A stretch of DNA of 56,796 nt from Bacillota bacterium. Lineage in GTDB: Bacteria > Bacillota > Clostridia > Oscillospirales > Acutalibacteraceae. Below the pieces are notes generated by a model, which had not been told where the DNA came from, did not search any database, and saw only the letters and a program-made list of their open reading frames with translations. Positions 8,415 through 16,686 of the stretch are shown here, piece by piece. Position numbers and translations under genes: made by a program. The stretch lies in the NCBI GenBank assembly GCA_023458755.1, contig JAEWYE010000053.1, positions 1 through 56,796 of the forward strand, written 5' to 3'. Position 1 is the first letter of the stretch. Every line of letters starts with the position of its first letter.

Positions 8415-9011
8415 ATGAGCAAAGATTATTTTGACGCGGTAAAAAACAGACGCACGTTCTATGCGCTCAGCAGTGAAACAACTGTACCGAAGGAACGCAT
8501 TACGGAAATTATTGAACACGCAGTAAAATATGTGCCGTCCGCATTTAACAGCCAAAGTCAAAAAGTGGTCGTCCTGTTCGGTGAGAATCACAAAAAAGTT
8601 TGGAACATCACCATGGAAACACTTAGGAAAATTGTCCCTGCAGAAAACTTTGCGCAGACCGAAGCAAAGATTCAATCCTTTGCGAATGCCTACGCAACCA
8701 TCTTGTATTTTGATGATACGGATATTACCAACGGACTCGCGGAAAAATTCACTGCTTATAAGGATAATTTTCCGGTTTGGGCACAGCAGGCGAACGGTAT
8801 GCTGCAGTATGCCATTTGGACAGCATTGGAAACAGAAGGTCTTGGCGTTTCTTTGCAGCATTACAATCCCCTGATTGATGATGCAGTCAAAGCCGAGTGG
8901 AATATCCCGCAAAACTGGAAGCTGATTGCTGAAATGCCTTTTGGCAAGCCAACGGCACCGGCAAATGACAAAGAATTTGTGCCGATTGCGGACAGAATGC
9001 TTATTTTTTGA
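8415..9011 (+). CDS. Nitroreductase-family oxidoreductase (fatty-acid-repression-like)
   Basis: 198 residues. An FMN-dependent NAD(P)H oxidoreductase fold. The N-terminal RRTFYAL, the PSAFNSQSQKVVVL stretch and LGVSLQHYNPLID place it in the YdgI/Frm2/Hbn1-like branch. Family members reduce nitroaromatics or quinones and take part in redox homeostasis; the substrate here is unknown. The ATG at 8415 follows TGGAGG (8401-8406) by 8 nt, and the earlier in-frame ATG at 8397 lacks a ribosome site. Monocistronic, with a good terminator. Confidence 0.85.
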   Translation: MSKDYFDAVKNRRTFYALSSETTVPKERITEIIEHAVKYVPSAFNSQSQKVVVLFGENHKKVWNITMETLRKIVPAENFAQTEAKIQSFANAYATILYFDDTDITNGLAEKFTAYKDNFPVWAQQANGMLQYAIWTALETEGLGVSLQHYNPLIDDAVKAEWNIPQNWKLIAEMPFGKPTAPANDKEFVPIADRMLIF

Positions 9012-9019
9012 TTGATTCT

Positions 9020-9054
9020 AAGCGTGAGGGTAGATTCTGCCCTCACGCTTTCTC
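9020..9054 (+). terminator. Terminator after the nitroreductase
   Basis: An 11-bp perfect stem (9020-9030 with 9040-9050) followed by TTTCT. Confidence 0.8.
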
Positions 9055-9207
9055 AAAATGCGGCAAAAAGACAATTTTTTTCCTTGCAGGATTCCATTGT
9101 GGAATGCTATGATATATAATAGGTGTCAAGACATCCCATACAGTTGTTGGAGTGTTGTTTGACACAGCGGTTCTTATACGTATTTAATATACGAGGAGTA
9201 TTAAACA

Positions 9208-10065
9208 ATGGACTATATACAGTCTGAAAACTTAAAGTTCGCCTATGAAGTACAGGAGGGGGAACCTTCGGTGGAAGTGCTTCACGGCGTGACGCTTGGT
9301 ATTCGGAAAGGCGAATTTGTGGCGCTGCTGGGGCATAACGGCTGCGGAAAATCCACCATCGCTAAACATTACAACGCTATGCTGCTGCCAAGCGGCGGCA
9401 AGGTTTATGTGGACAGCATGGATACGATGGACGACGACTTGAAATATGAGATTCGCCGTCGCGTCGGATTGGTGCTGCAAAATCCGGACAATCAACTGGT
9501 TGCCAGTATTGTAGAGGAAGATGTAGCTTTCGGCCCGGAAAACCTCGGCGTACCGCCGGAGGAAATCCGCAAACGTGTGGACGACGCGCTGAAAGCGGTG
9601 GATATGTACGAATACCGCACACACGCGCCCTATAAGCTTTCCGGCGGACAAAAGCAGCGGATTGCCATTGCGGGAATCATTGCCATGAAGCCGGACTGTA
9701 TCGTATTGGACGAGCCGACCGCGATGCTTGACCCGCGCGGCCGCACCGAAGTGCTGGATACCATTCAGAAATTAAATCGGGAACAGGGGATTACCATTGT
9801 ACTCATTACGCATTATATGGACGAGGCGGTATTAGCTGACCGTGTGGTGGTAATGGACGATGGCAATATTTTAATACAGGGGAACCCGCGTGAGGTATTT
9901 TCGCATGTGGAACTTCTGAAACAGCATCAGTTAGATGTACCGCAGGCTACGGAACTGATTTACCGTCTGAAGGCGTGCGGGTGCAATCTGCCGGACGGCA
10001 TTCTCAATGAAGAGGAATGCGTCGCGGCGCTGGAACTGCTGTTGGATGAAAGCAAAAAGAGATAA
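9208..10065 (+). CDS. ecfA1: ECF transporter ATPase EcfA1
   Basis: 285 residues. One of two ATPases that power energy-coupling-factor importers for vitamins and metals. Walker A GHNGCGKSTI, Q-loop LQNPDNQLVAS, signature LSGGQKQRIAIAGI, Walker B IVLDEPTAMLDP. The Q-loop and AMLDP are typical of EcfA1 (CbiO-like). It starts with ATG after GAGGAG. An upstream TATAAT (9115-9120) may be its -10 but no good -35 is seen. An unusual 164-nt gap separates it from ecfA2. No S-component is adjacent, so this is a group II (shared) ECF module; QueT at 44904 is a possible client. Confidence 0.93.
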   Translation: MDYIQSENLKFAYEVQEGEPSVEVLHGVTLGIRKGEFVALLGHNGCGKSTIAKHYNAMLLPSGGKVYVDSMDTMDDDLKYEIRRRVGLVLQNPDNQLVASIVEEDVAFGPENLGVPPEEIRKRVDDALKAVDMYEYRTHAPYKLSGGQKQRIAIAGIIAMKPDCIVLDEPTAMLDPRGRTEVLDTIQKLNREQGITIVLITHYMDEAVLADRVVVMDDGNILIQGNPREVFSHVELLKQHQLDVPQATELIYRLKACGCNLPDGILNEEECVAALELLLDESKKR

Positions 10066-10229
10066 TGCTGTGGGCAACATAGTCAGTTAATTTGAAAACA
10101 AAGCCAATCTCCAGGCAAAAATCCATATATCAAAGATTTTATGCCTGTTTCTTGGATGTTTTCTAAGTTCACTGACGATAGAACCAAGCCGGCAGTTTCC
10201 TACAAAGGAATCAAACAGGGAGAACAACA

Positions 10230-11099
10230 ATGCCCATTATAGAAACAAAAAATTTGACCTATACTTATGGCAGCGGAACGCCGTTCTGCAAGGTTGCAGT
10301 GGATAAGGTGAATATCTCCATTGAGCAGGGGGAATTTATTGGTGTAATCGGTCATACCGGTTCCGGAAAGTCCACCCTGATTCAACAGCTCAACGGGTTA
10401 TTGAAGCCAACGGAAGGTTCTGTACTGCTCAACGGAAAGGATATTTGGAACGAGCCGCGCAAAATTCGTGACGTGCGGTTCCGTGTCGGCATGGTGTTTC
10501 AGTATCCGGAACATCAGCTTTTTGAGGAAACGGTACTCAAGGATATCTGCTTCGGCCCCAAAAACATGGGATTGGATGATGCGGAAGCAGAAAAGCGCGC
10601 GCGCTCTGCGGCGGAGTTTACCGGATTAAAAGCGGAACTGCTGGAAAAATCACCGTTTGAGCTTTCCGGCGGGGAAAAGCGACGCGTGGCAATTGCGGGC
10701 GTTATCGCGATGGACCCGGATGTTCTGATTCTGGATGAGCCGACTGCCGGGCTTGATCCGCATGGACGTGATGTTCTTCTCACGCAGATCATGAACTATC
10801 ATCAATACCGCAAAAATACCATTCTTCTGGTCTCGCACAGCATGGAGGACATTGCGCGTACCGCTGACCGTCTGCTTGTTATGAACGGCGGGCATGTGGC
10901 TATGTTCGAAGAAACCGCTAAGGTTTTTGCGCGAAGTGAGGAACTGGAAGCAATCGGTCTGCGTGTGCCGCAGATTACAAAAATTATGACGATGCTGCAG
11001 GAAAAGGGATATCCGATTCATCCCGGCGTGCTTACGCTGGAACAGGCGCTTAAGCAGCTGCTGCCATTGCTCAAAAAGGGGGAAAGCACCAATGATTAG
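10230..11099 (+). CDS. ecfA2: ECF transporter ATPase EcfA2
   Basis: 289 residues. Partner ATPase of EcfA1. Walker A GHTGSGKSTL, Q-loop FQYPEHQLFEETV, signature LSGGEKRRVAIAGV, Walker B LILDEPTAGLDPHGRD, H-loop LVSHSMED. The first 25 residues (LTYTYGSGTPF) follow the EcfA2 pattern. Its ATG follows CAGGGAGAA. Its last 8 nt overlap ecfT, showing translational coupling. Confidence 0.94.
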   Translation: MPIIETKNLTYTYGSGTPFCKVAVDKVNISIEQGEFIGVIGHTGSGKSTLIQQLNGLLKPTEGSVLLNGKDIWNEPRKIRDVRFRVGMVFQYPEHQLFEETVLKDICFGPKNMGLDDAEAEKRARSAAEFTGLKAELLEKSPFELSGGEKRRVAIAGVIAMDPDVLILDEPTAGLDPHGRDVLLTQIMNYHQYRKNTILLVSHSMEDIARTADRLLVMNGGHVAMFEETAKVFARSEELEAIGLRVPQITKIMTMLQEKGYPIHPGVLTLEQALKQLLPLLKKGESTND

Positions 11100-11910
11100 A
11101 GATATTACGTTGGGACAGTATTTCCCCGGAAATTCTTTTCTGCACCGGCTTGACCCGCGCGTGAAAATTATTCTTACCTTCGTTTACATTGTATTTATTT
11201 TCATCGCGACCAATTTTTCGGGCTTACTGATTGTTGTCGGTCTGGTGCTGGGTACCCTGCTGCTTTCGGGTGTACCGGTCAGTCAGTATTTAAAAAGTCT
11301 GAAAGGCATTTTGCTTGTGATTGTGTTCACTTCCCTTTTGAACCTATTTTATGGCGGCGGTCCCGTCGTTTGGAAGCTTGGTTTTGTCACCATTACACAG
11401 GGCGGTATTATTAACTGCGTGTTTATCGCGATTCGCATTGTCAGCCTGATTTTGTTCAGCTCCGTGCTTACGTTTACCACGTCGCCGACCGAGCTGACTG
11501 ACGCGCTGGAACGTATCATGAAGCCGCTGAAGGTTTTCCGCGTGATTCCCGTCCATGAAATCGCCATGATGATGACTATTGCGCTGCGTTTTGTTCCGAC
11601 TTTGTTGGAAGAGACGGATAAAATCATGAGTGCGCAAAAGGCGAGGGGAGCGGATATGGAAAGCGGCGGTCTGATGCAGCGTATCCGTGCGCTGATTCCG
11701 GTGCTGATCCCGCTGTTTGTGTCCTCCTTTCGCCGTGCTTACGACCTTGCTATGGCGATGGAGTGCCGCTGCTACCACGGCGGCGAGGGACGCACCAAAA
11801 TGAAAATTCTGCATATGACGGGGCTGGATACCGTTGCAATCGCAATTACCATTGTGGTTTGCGCGGGCGTGGTGCTGTGCACCGCGTTTTTGCCGACCGC
11901 GTTCGTTTAA
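11092..11910 (+). CDS. ecfT: ECF transporter transmembrane subunit EcfT
   Basis: 272 residues. Membrane scaffold linking the EcfA1/A2 ATPases to exchangeable S-components. The N-terminal LGQYFPGNSFLHRLDPRVKI is characteristic of the family. Four to five hydrophobic helices lie between about 25 and 130 and again near 245-268. The coupling helices carry the Ala-Arg-Gly motif (SAQKARGADME) and a second motif near FRRAYDLAMAMECRCY. It is last in the ecf operon; TruA and ribosomal protein genes, its usual neighbours in Firmicutes, are absent. Confidence 0.94.
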   Translation: MIRDITLGQYFPGNSFLHRLDPRVKIILTFVYIVFIFIATNFSGLLIVVGLVLGTLLLSGVPVSQYLKSLKGILLVIVFTSLLNLFYGGGPVVWKLGFVTITQGGIINCVFIAIRIVSLILFSSVLTFTTSPTELTDALERIMKPLKVFRVIPVHEIAMMMTIALRFVPTLLEETDKIMSAQKARGADMESGGLMQRIRALIPVLIPLFVSSFRRAYDLAMAMECRCYHGGEGRTKMKILHMTGLDTVAIAITIVVCAGVVLCTAFLPTAFV

Positions 11911-12000
11911 AATCATAATATTCCAACGCGCTCATTCATATATAATAGTACGAACAAGCGTATACAATCGAACAGAAATCAAAATAAAATAGGAGCCGCT

Positions 12001-15000
12001 ATGAATTTCCTCACCAGCGCAATGCTTAAATTACCCGAGTTCAACAGCCTTGCCGCCGCGGTGGACAGCCATGTGCTGCCTGCCGCCGCGACAGGGCTTT
12101 CCGGCATACACAAAGCAACCATTCTTTATTCGCTTTGCGCATTGAAAAAGCGCAGGGCTTTTGTTGTTGCTTCCGACGAAGCGGAGGCACAGCGCCTGTG
12201 CGATGACTTGACCGCTATGGGAATGTCCGCGCTTGTGTATCCAATGCGTGATTTTAATCTGCGCGATACCGAGGGAAATTCGCACGAATACGAGCATCAG
12301 CGCCTGCAGGTCCTTTCCCGCACCTTGAACGGCGAATGTGACTGTGTAATCAGCTGCATTGATGCGGCACTGCAGTACACCATTCCGCCTCAGGAACTGA
12401 AAAAGCGTACCATTACCCTGCGTACCGCGCAGACGGTTCCGCTCAATCAGGTTGTGGAGGCGCTTGTAGCCTGCGGCTATGAACGAGCGGAACAAATTGA
12501 CGGCACCGGACAATTCTCGGTGCGCGGCGGTATTTTGGACTTTTTTACCCCGGATGCTCCTTCCCCTGTCCGAATCGAATTTTGGGGCGATGATATTGAT
12601 ACCATTTCCTTCTTTGATTTGGAATCTCAGCGCCGCACCGAAAGCATGGAGCAGATTACCATTGCGCCGTCGGTAGAGGTACTGGTCACAAATCCGGAAC
12701 AACTGGCGCAAAAAATCACCAAACATGCCGCTACTTTGCGCGGTAAAACAGCTCCCGCCGCCAAGACCGTACTCGCGGCGCAGGCGGAACGCCTATCCAA
12801 TCATCTGCATATTGGCTGTGCGGATAAGTTTATCTCGATGATTTACGAACATCCCGCTACTCTGTTTGATTACGTGGGGGATGATTTTCTGCTCTTTGTT
12901 TCAGAACCCAGCAAGGTAAAGGAACGCGTGCGCACCACGCTTTGGCAGTGGGGCGAAGATATCAAGGACTATTTGGCGGAAGGAATCCTTTGCCGCGATT
13001 TGGACACCTTCAGTGCGGACTGGGGATATACTCTTTCTCAGTTTGAAGCGATGGGCGTCATTTATATGGATACATTTGTGCGCGGCGGTTACGATACGCC
13101 GGTTCGCACGCTGCTGAATTTTACGGTTCGCCAGCTTTCCGTCTGGGGCGGAAGCACCCAGCTTTTGCAGGAGGACCTGCAGGGCATGCTGATGAACAAA
13201 TGGTCGTGCGTGGTGCTGGCGGGCAACGAACGCTCCGCCAATACGGTTGCGGCGGATTTGCGCGCGCAGGGGGTTCCCGCCGTTTATCTGCAGAACCCTG
13301 AAAAAATAGAACGCGGAACTGTTGTGGTAACAGATGGCGCGCTTTCGGCGGGTATGGAATATCCCGGCGCGTTTTTTGGACTCATTACGCACGGGCGGCT
13401 GCTTTCCGCCACAAAAAAGCGGACAAAGCGCAATAAAAACAGTCAGGAAATCTACAGCCTTGCCGAACTGGTTCCCGGTGATTATGTGGTGCACTCGGCA
13501 CACGGTATCGGCGTATTTGAAGGTATCCACAAAATTGATATGCACGGCGTGGTCAAGGATTACATCAAGGTGCGCTACGCGAAAAGCGATACCCTTTATG
13601 TACCGGTCACCCAGTTGGACATGGTTTCCAAATATATCGGCCCGCGCGAGGACGCACAGATTAAGCTGCATCGTCTGGGCGGCACGGAATGGCAAAAAAC
13701 AAAAGCCCGTGTACGTTCCGCCGTTAAGGATATGGCGAAAGAGCTGATTAAGCTGTACGCCGCGCGTATGCAGGCCAAGGGGCACGCGTTCCCGGAAGAT
13801 AATGAATGGCAGCGCGATTTTGAAGCACATTTCGAGTTTGAGGAAACAGAGGATCAGCTTCGCTGTATCGAGGAAATCAAGAGCGATATGGAGCACGAAG
13901 CGCCTATGGACCGCCTGCTTTGCGGTGATGTCGGATTCGGTAAGACCGAGGTTGCCGTTCGCGCCGCGTTTAAGTGCGTTACCGATTCCAAGCAGTGCGT
14001 GCTTATGGTGCCAACCACCATTTTGGCGTGGCAGCATTATCAAACCGTTACCAAGCGTATGGAGGGCTTCCCCGTCCGGGTGGAACTGCTCTCGCGTTTC
14101 CGTACGCCCAAACAGCAGGAGGATATTATCAAGCGTCTGCGCCGCGGTGATATCGATATGATTATCGGTACGCACCGTTTGGTATCAAAAGATGTAACAT
14201 TCCACGATTTGGGATTGGTGATTATCGACGAAGAGCAGAGGTTCGGCGTTGCGCAGAAGGAAAAGCTGAAAGATCTTTGCAAAAATGTGGATGTCTTAAC
14301 GCTTTCCGCTACCCCAATTCCGCGTACATTAAACATGGCGCTTTCCGGCATACGCGATATGTCGGTTATTGAAGAGGCTCCGCATGACCGTCATCCGGTA
14401 CAGACCTATGTGCTGGAGCACGACAACGCAATACTTGCGGACGCGATACGCCGTGAACTGCGGCGCGGCGGGCAGGTGTATTATCTGCACAACGACGTGG
14501 CGAGCATTGAACGCGTGGTAGCCAATTTGCAGGCGCAGATTCCCGAGGCGCGCATTGGGTTTGGCCACGGCAAAATGGCGGAGCACGAACTTTCGGAAGT
14601 GTGGCGCCGCTTGATTGAACATGAAATTGACATACTGGTCTGTACCACAATTATCGAAACCGGCGTGGATGTACCGAACGCCAATACACTGATTATTGAC
14701 AACGCGGACCGCATGGGACTTTCGCAGCTGCACCAGATACGCGGCCGTGTGGGGCGTTCTTCCCGCCGTGCTTACGCGTACCTTACTTTTACCCGCAACA
14801 AGGTATTGACCGAAATCGCGCAGAAGCGGCTTTCCGCTATCCGCGAGTTTACCGAGTTCGGTTCCGGCTTTAAAATTGCCATGCGCGATTTGGAAATTCG
14901 CGGTGCGGGCAATATTTTGGGCGGAGAACAGCACGGGCATATGGAGTCGGTCGGTTATGATATGTATTTGAAGCTGCTGGGTGAAGCCGTCAGCCGTGAA

Positions 15001-15459
15001 AAAGGTGAAACACCCCAGAATTACGATTCTGAATGTCTGGTGGACATGCAGATACAGGCGCATATCCCGGAAAATTATATCGAAAGCCTCAACCAGCGGC
15101 TTGAGGTGTACCGCCGCATTGCGGATATCCGCAGTTCCGACGACGCAAGTGATGTCGTGGATGAACTGATCGACCGCTTTGGCGAACCGCCGGCCGCGGT
15201 GAAAGGCTTAATCGACGTTGCCCTGTTGCGCAACATCGCTTCGGAACTCGGCATTTACGAGATCAAGCAGCAGGGCGAAGTGCTGCTTCTGTATAAAAAC
15301 GAAATTGACATGAAGCAAATCGGCGCGCTGACCAGTGTCATGCGCGGGCGCGTGATGCTCAACGCGGGTACAAAGCCGTATATCAGCGTGAAAATCGCAT
15401 CCGGCACCACACCGTTGGATGCACTCAGCGAAGTTCTCAATGCAATTCAAAAGGGCTAA
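12001..15459 (+). CDS. mfd: Transcription-repair coupling factor Mfd
   Basis: 1152 residues, full length. Mfd removes RNA polymerase stalled at DNA lesions and recruits UvrA. Seen: an N-terminal UvrB-like module (about 1-350, GGILDFFTPDAP.PVRIEFWGD), an RNAP-interaction (CarD-like) region around 490-560 (LVPGDYVVHSAHGIGVFEG), helicase motifs including Walker A GDVGFGKTEVA (near 641), DEEQ box (near 742), SATPIPRTL, and QIRGRVGRS, then a C-terminal TRCF domain (about 1010-1150) with LELRGAGN-like EIRGAGNILG before it. The ATG is 6 nt after AGGAG. A TATAAT at 11941-11946 may be its -10. pth, the frequent neighbour, is absent. Confidence 0.96.
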   Translation: MNFLTSAMLKLPEFNSLAAAVDSHVLPAAATGLSGIHKATILYSLCALKKRRAFVVASDEAEAQRLCDDLTAMGMSALVYPMRDFNLRDTEGNSHEYEHQRLQVLSRTLNGECDCVISCIDAALQYTIPPQELKKRTITLRTAQTVPLNQVVEALVACGYERAEQIDGTGQFSVRGGILDFFTPDAPSPVRIEFWGDDIDTISFFDLESQRRTESMEQITIAPSVEVLVTNPEQLAQKITKHAATLRGKTAPAAKTVLAAQAERLSNHLHIGCADKFISMIYEHPATLFDYVGDDFLLFVSEPSKVKERVRTTLWQWGEDIKDYLAEGILCRDLDTFSADWGYTLSQFEAMGVIYMDTFVRGGYDTPVRTLLNFTVRQLSVWGGSTQLLQEDLQGMLMNKWSCVVLAGNERSANTVAADLRAQGVPAVYLQNPEKIERGTVVVTDGALSAGMEYPGAFFGLITHGRLLSATKKRTKRNKNSQEIYSLAELVPGDYVVHSAHGIGVFEGIHKIDMHGVVKDYIKVRYAKSDTLYVPVTQLDMVSKYIGPREDAQIKLHRLGGTEWQKTKARVRSAVKDMAKELIKLYAARMQAKGHAFPEDNEWQRDFEAHFEFEETEDQLRCIEEIKSDMEHEAPMDRLLCGDVGFGKTEVAVRAAFKCVTDSKQCVLMVPTTILAWQHYQTVTKRMEGFPVRVELLSRFRTPKQQEDIIKRLRRGDIDMIIGTHRLVSKDVTFHDLGLVIIDEEQRFGVAQKEKLKDLCKNVDVLTLSATPIPRTLNMALSGIRDMSVIEEAPHDRHPVQTYVLEHDNAILADAIRRELRRGGQVYYLHNDVASIERVVANLQAQIPEARIGFGHGKMAEHELSEVWRRLIEHEIDILVCTTIIETGVDVPNANTLIIDNADRMGLSQLHQIRGRVGRSSRRAYAYLTFTRNKVLTEIAQKRLSAIREFTEFGSGFKIAMRDLEIRGAGNILGGEQHGHMESVGYDMYLKLLGEAVSREKGETPQNYDSECLVDMQIQAHIPENYIESLNQRLEVYRRIADIRSSDDASDVVDELIDRFGEPPAAVKGLIDVALLRNIASELGIYEIKQQGEVLLLYKNEIDMKQIGALTSVMRGRVMLNAGTKPYISVKIASGTTPLDALSEVLNAIQKG

Positions 15460-15480
15460 AATTTATCCTTCCGAAAAATA

Positions 15481-15509
15481 TTGTAAGCGGTCAATTATTG
15501 TGCTATACT
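15481..15509 (+). promoter_or_regulatory. Promoter of the CPBP protease gene
   Basis: TTGTAA at 15481-15486, a 17-nt spacer and TATACT at 15504-15509 with extended TG. The surrounding 45 nt resemble the toxin promoter at 16382-16410. Confidence 0.7.
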
Positions 15510-15547
15510 AGCAATTAGATTGCAATAGTTTTCGGGAGGAATTCGTC

Positions 15548-16342
15548 TTGGGTACTTATTCCAGTGAAACGTATTTTGCAAATATTCTGTTTGGATTATT
15601 ATGGGTAGCCGTGGTTTTTCTTTTCCTCGTTGTTCTGCGCAACAAGGAAAAGGTGAAATCTTTTCGCAGTACGATGATTGGAATGTGGAAATACGCGCTT
15701 GCGGTAGCAGTGATTTCCTATGTGTGTTCTGTTCTTGGCAGCATAAATTCATTTAGCATAGTACTGCCTGTTGCACAAGTGTTTTTGTTTTGTGAATGCA
15801 TGGTAGGATTTGCGGTTGCGAAGAGCGTTTTGGGTTATGAGCCGCTGCCGGTCGTCCGGGCCTTTGCGGAGCATAAACAGCAGTGGCGCAGGTTGTTTTT
15901 CCTGCTTCTTTACGGATTACTCGCAACGATTGCAGTTTTTATCGCGGGACAATTTATTCCGCATTTTGGCGAAGTGAACAACACGGCGCAAGCGGTCAGC
16001 ATGCTGCCCGAAAATAAATGGCTGCTTTTCTTCACCTTTTTGAGTGGTGCCGGTTTGATGGAAGAAACCGTTTACCGGTTGATCTTTCTGTCCTTATTTT
16101 GGAAATTTATACATAATAAGTGGGTCGCGATTCTTTTGTCGTCCTTGCTTTTTGGAGCCTACCATTTAACGCCGCTTTGTATGCCATATCAAGTTTATTG
16201 GCAATTTCCAATTTATCAATTTGTTTCGGCCACTGTATCCGGAATTGTTTTTGGATACCTGTATGTGAAAGAGGGCTATGAAACCGCGGTGGTTGGGCAT
16301 ACCGTCAGCGATTGGCTGCCGATCTTGCTGTTTATGAAATAA
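15548..16342 (+). CDS. CPBP-family intramembrane metalloprotease
   Basis: 264 residues with about seven to eight membrane helices. The family includes prenyl-protein proteases and bacteriocin-immunity-related proteins. The three active-site motifs are present in the C-terminal half: EETVYR (EExxxR), FGAYH (FxxxH) and GHTVSDW (Hxxx then D). The start is TTG at 15548, 8 nt after GGGAGG. It is monocistronic, directly upstream of the toxin-antitoxin locus and flanked by a similar promoter sequence on each side. The substrate is unknown. Confidence 0.85.
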   Translation: MGTYSSETYFANILFGLLWVAVVFLFLVVLRNKEKVKSFRSTMIGMWKYALAVAVISYVCSVLGSINSFSIVLPVAQVFLFCECMVGFAVAKSVLGYEPLPVVRAFAEHKQQWRRLFFLLLYGLLATIAVFIAGQFIPHFGEVNNTAQAVSMLPENKWLLFFTFLSGAGLMEETVYRLIFLSLFWKFIHNKWVAILLSSLLFGAYHLTPLCMPYQVYWQFPIYQFVSATVSGIVFGYLYVKEGYETAVVGHTVSDWLPILLFMK

Positions 16343-16381
16343 ATGAACATGGGCACAGATTTCTCTGTGCTCATGAAAATA

Positions 16382-16410
16382 TTGTAAATGGTCCTCTTTT
16401 GTTCTATAAT
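16382..16410 (+). promoter_or_regulatory. Toxin mRNA promoter
   Basis: TTGTAA (16382-16387), a 17-nt spacer and a consensus TATAAT (16405-16410). Transcription would start near 16417, giving a leader of about 64 nt. Confidence 0.8.
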
Positions 16411-16458
16411 AGCATTGGAATTGGTGTTGTACCAAAACACGGTAGGCGGCTCACTCTT

Positions 16459-16474
16459 GCCCCTGAAAGGGGGC
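16459..16474 (+). promoter_or_regulatory. Hairpin sequestering the toxin ribosome site
   Basis: GCCCCT (16459-16464) can pair with AGGGGGC (16468-16474) across a 3-nt loop. The right arm is the toxin Shine-Dalgarno (AGGGGG), so the full-length mRNA would be poorly translated, as is common in type I toxins. Confidence 0.6.
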
Positions 16475-16480
16475 GTTGCC

Positions 16481-16552
16481 ATGGAATACTTAATTATGTT
16501 TGCAGTTTTACTTATTTTAATTGAGCAGTTCCAGAGCAATAAAAAGAAATAA
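16481..16552 (+). CDS. Candidate type I toxin, 23-residue hydrophobic peptide
   Basis: A small ORF of 23 residues: MEYL at the N-terminus, a hydrophobic stretch (residues 4-14: Leu, Ile, Met, Phe, Ala, Val), one Glu at 15, then a polar tail ending in NKKK. It would form a single short membrane helix, like Fst/TxpA-type and so-called holin-like toxins (Hol_Tox), which depolarise membranes when over-expressed. It has a strong promoter, a leader of about 64 nt with a hidden ribosome site (AAAGGGGG about 7 nt before ATG) and a convergent antisense RNA gene overlapping its 3' end. The stop codon lies inside the terminator stem. The layout is strong evidence; family assignment is by resemblance only. 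Confidence 0.75.
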   Translation: MEYLIMFAVLLILIEQFQSNKKK

Positions 16553-16637
16553 CCGCCTCACCCTCAGAAAGTAAGCGGTTATTTCTTTACCGGTTATTTT
16601 AAGGGGCCGAACCGTCTATCGGTGCAGCACCTTTTCT
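16538..16637 (-). ncRNA. Candidate antisense RNA antitoxin
   Basis: A perfect consensus promoter on the minus strand (TTGACA, 17 nt, TATAAT, 16672 to 16644) predicts a start near 16637. A 12-bp hairpin (16545-16556 with 16575-16586) followed on the minus strand by TTTTTATT ends the RNA near 16538, about 100 nt in all. It has no ORF and is fully complementary to the 3' part of the toxin mRNA, including the last few toxin codons, as in txpA/RatA and bsrG/SR4. Confidence 0.75.
16545..16586. terminator. Bidirectional terminator inside the toxin-antitoxin overlap
   Basis: A 12-bp perfect stem with an 18-nt loop. The T-run is strong on the minus strand (antitoxin) and weaker on the plus strand. 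A second plus-strand hairpin (about 16621-16631, GGTGCAGCACC) followed by TTTTCTATTTTTATT can end toxin read-through. Confidence 0.75.
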
Positions 16638-16643
16638 ATTTTT

Positions 16644-16672
16644 ATTATAGTATTCATGATTGATTCTGTCAA
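16644..16672 (-). promoter_or_regulatory. Antitoxin promoter with perfect -35 and -10
   Basis: On the minus strand TTGACA (16672-16667), a 17-nt spacer and TATAAT (16649-16644). Perfect consensus predicts more antitoxin than toxin RNA. Confidence 0.88.
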
Positions 16673-16686
16673 GGAAGACTGAATTA

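Noticed and set aside
10066..10229. RNA element in the ecfA1-ecfA2 gap
   Set aside because: Only a weak imperfect AGGCAAAAAT/ATTTTATGCCT pairing is visible; not enough to call a regulatory RNA or a terminator.
12901..14175. 424-codon minus-strand ORF opposite mfd
   Set aside because: Antisense shadow of mfd caused by high GC at third positions; no recognisable domain.
16349..16374. Terminator after the CPBP gene
   Set aside because: A good hairpin (CATG and GCACAGA/TCTGTGC arms) exists but no T-tract follows; it may be a weak terminator only.
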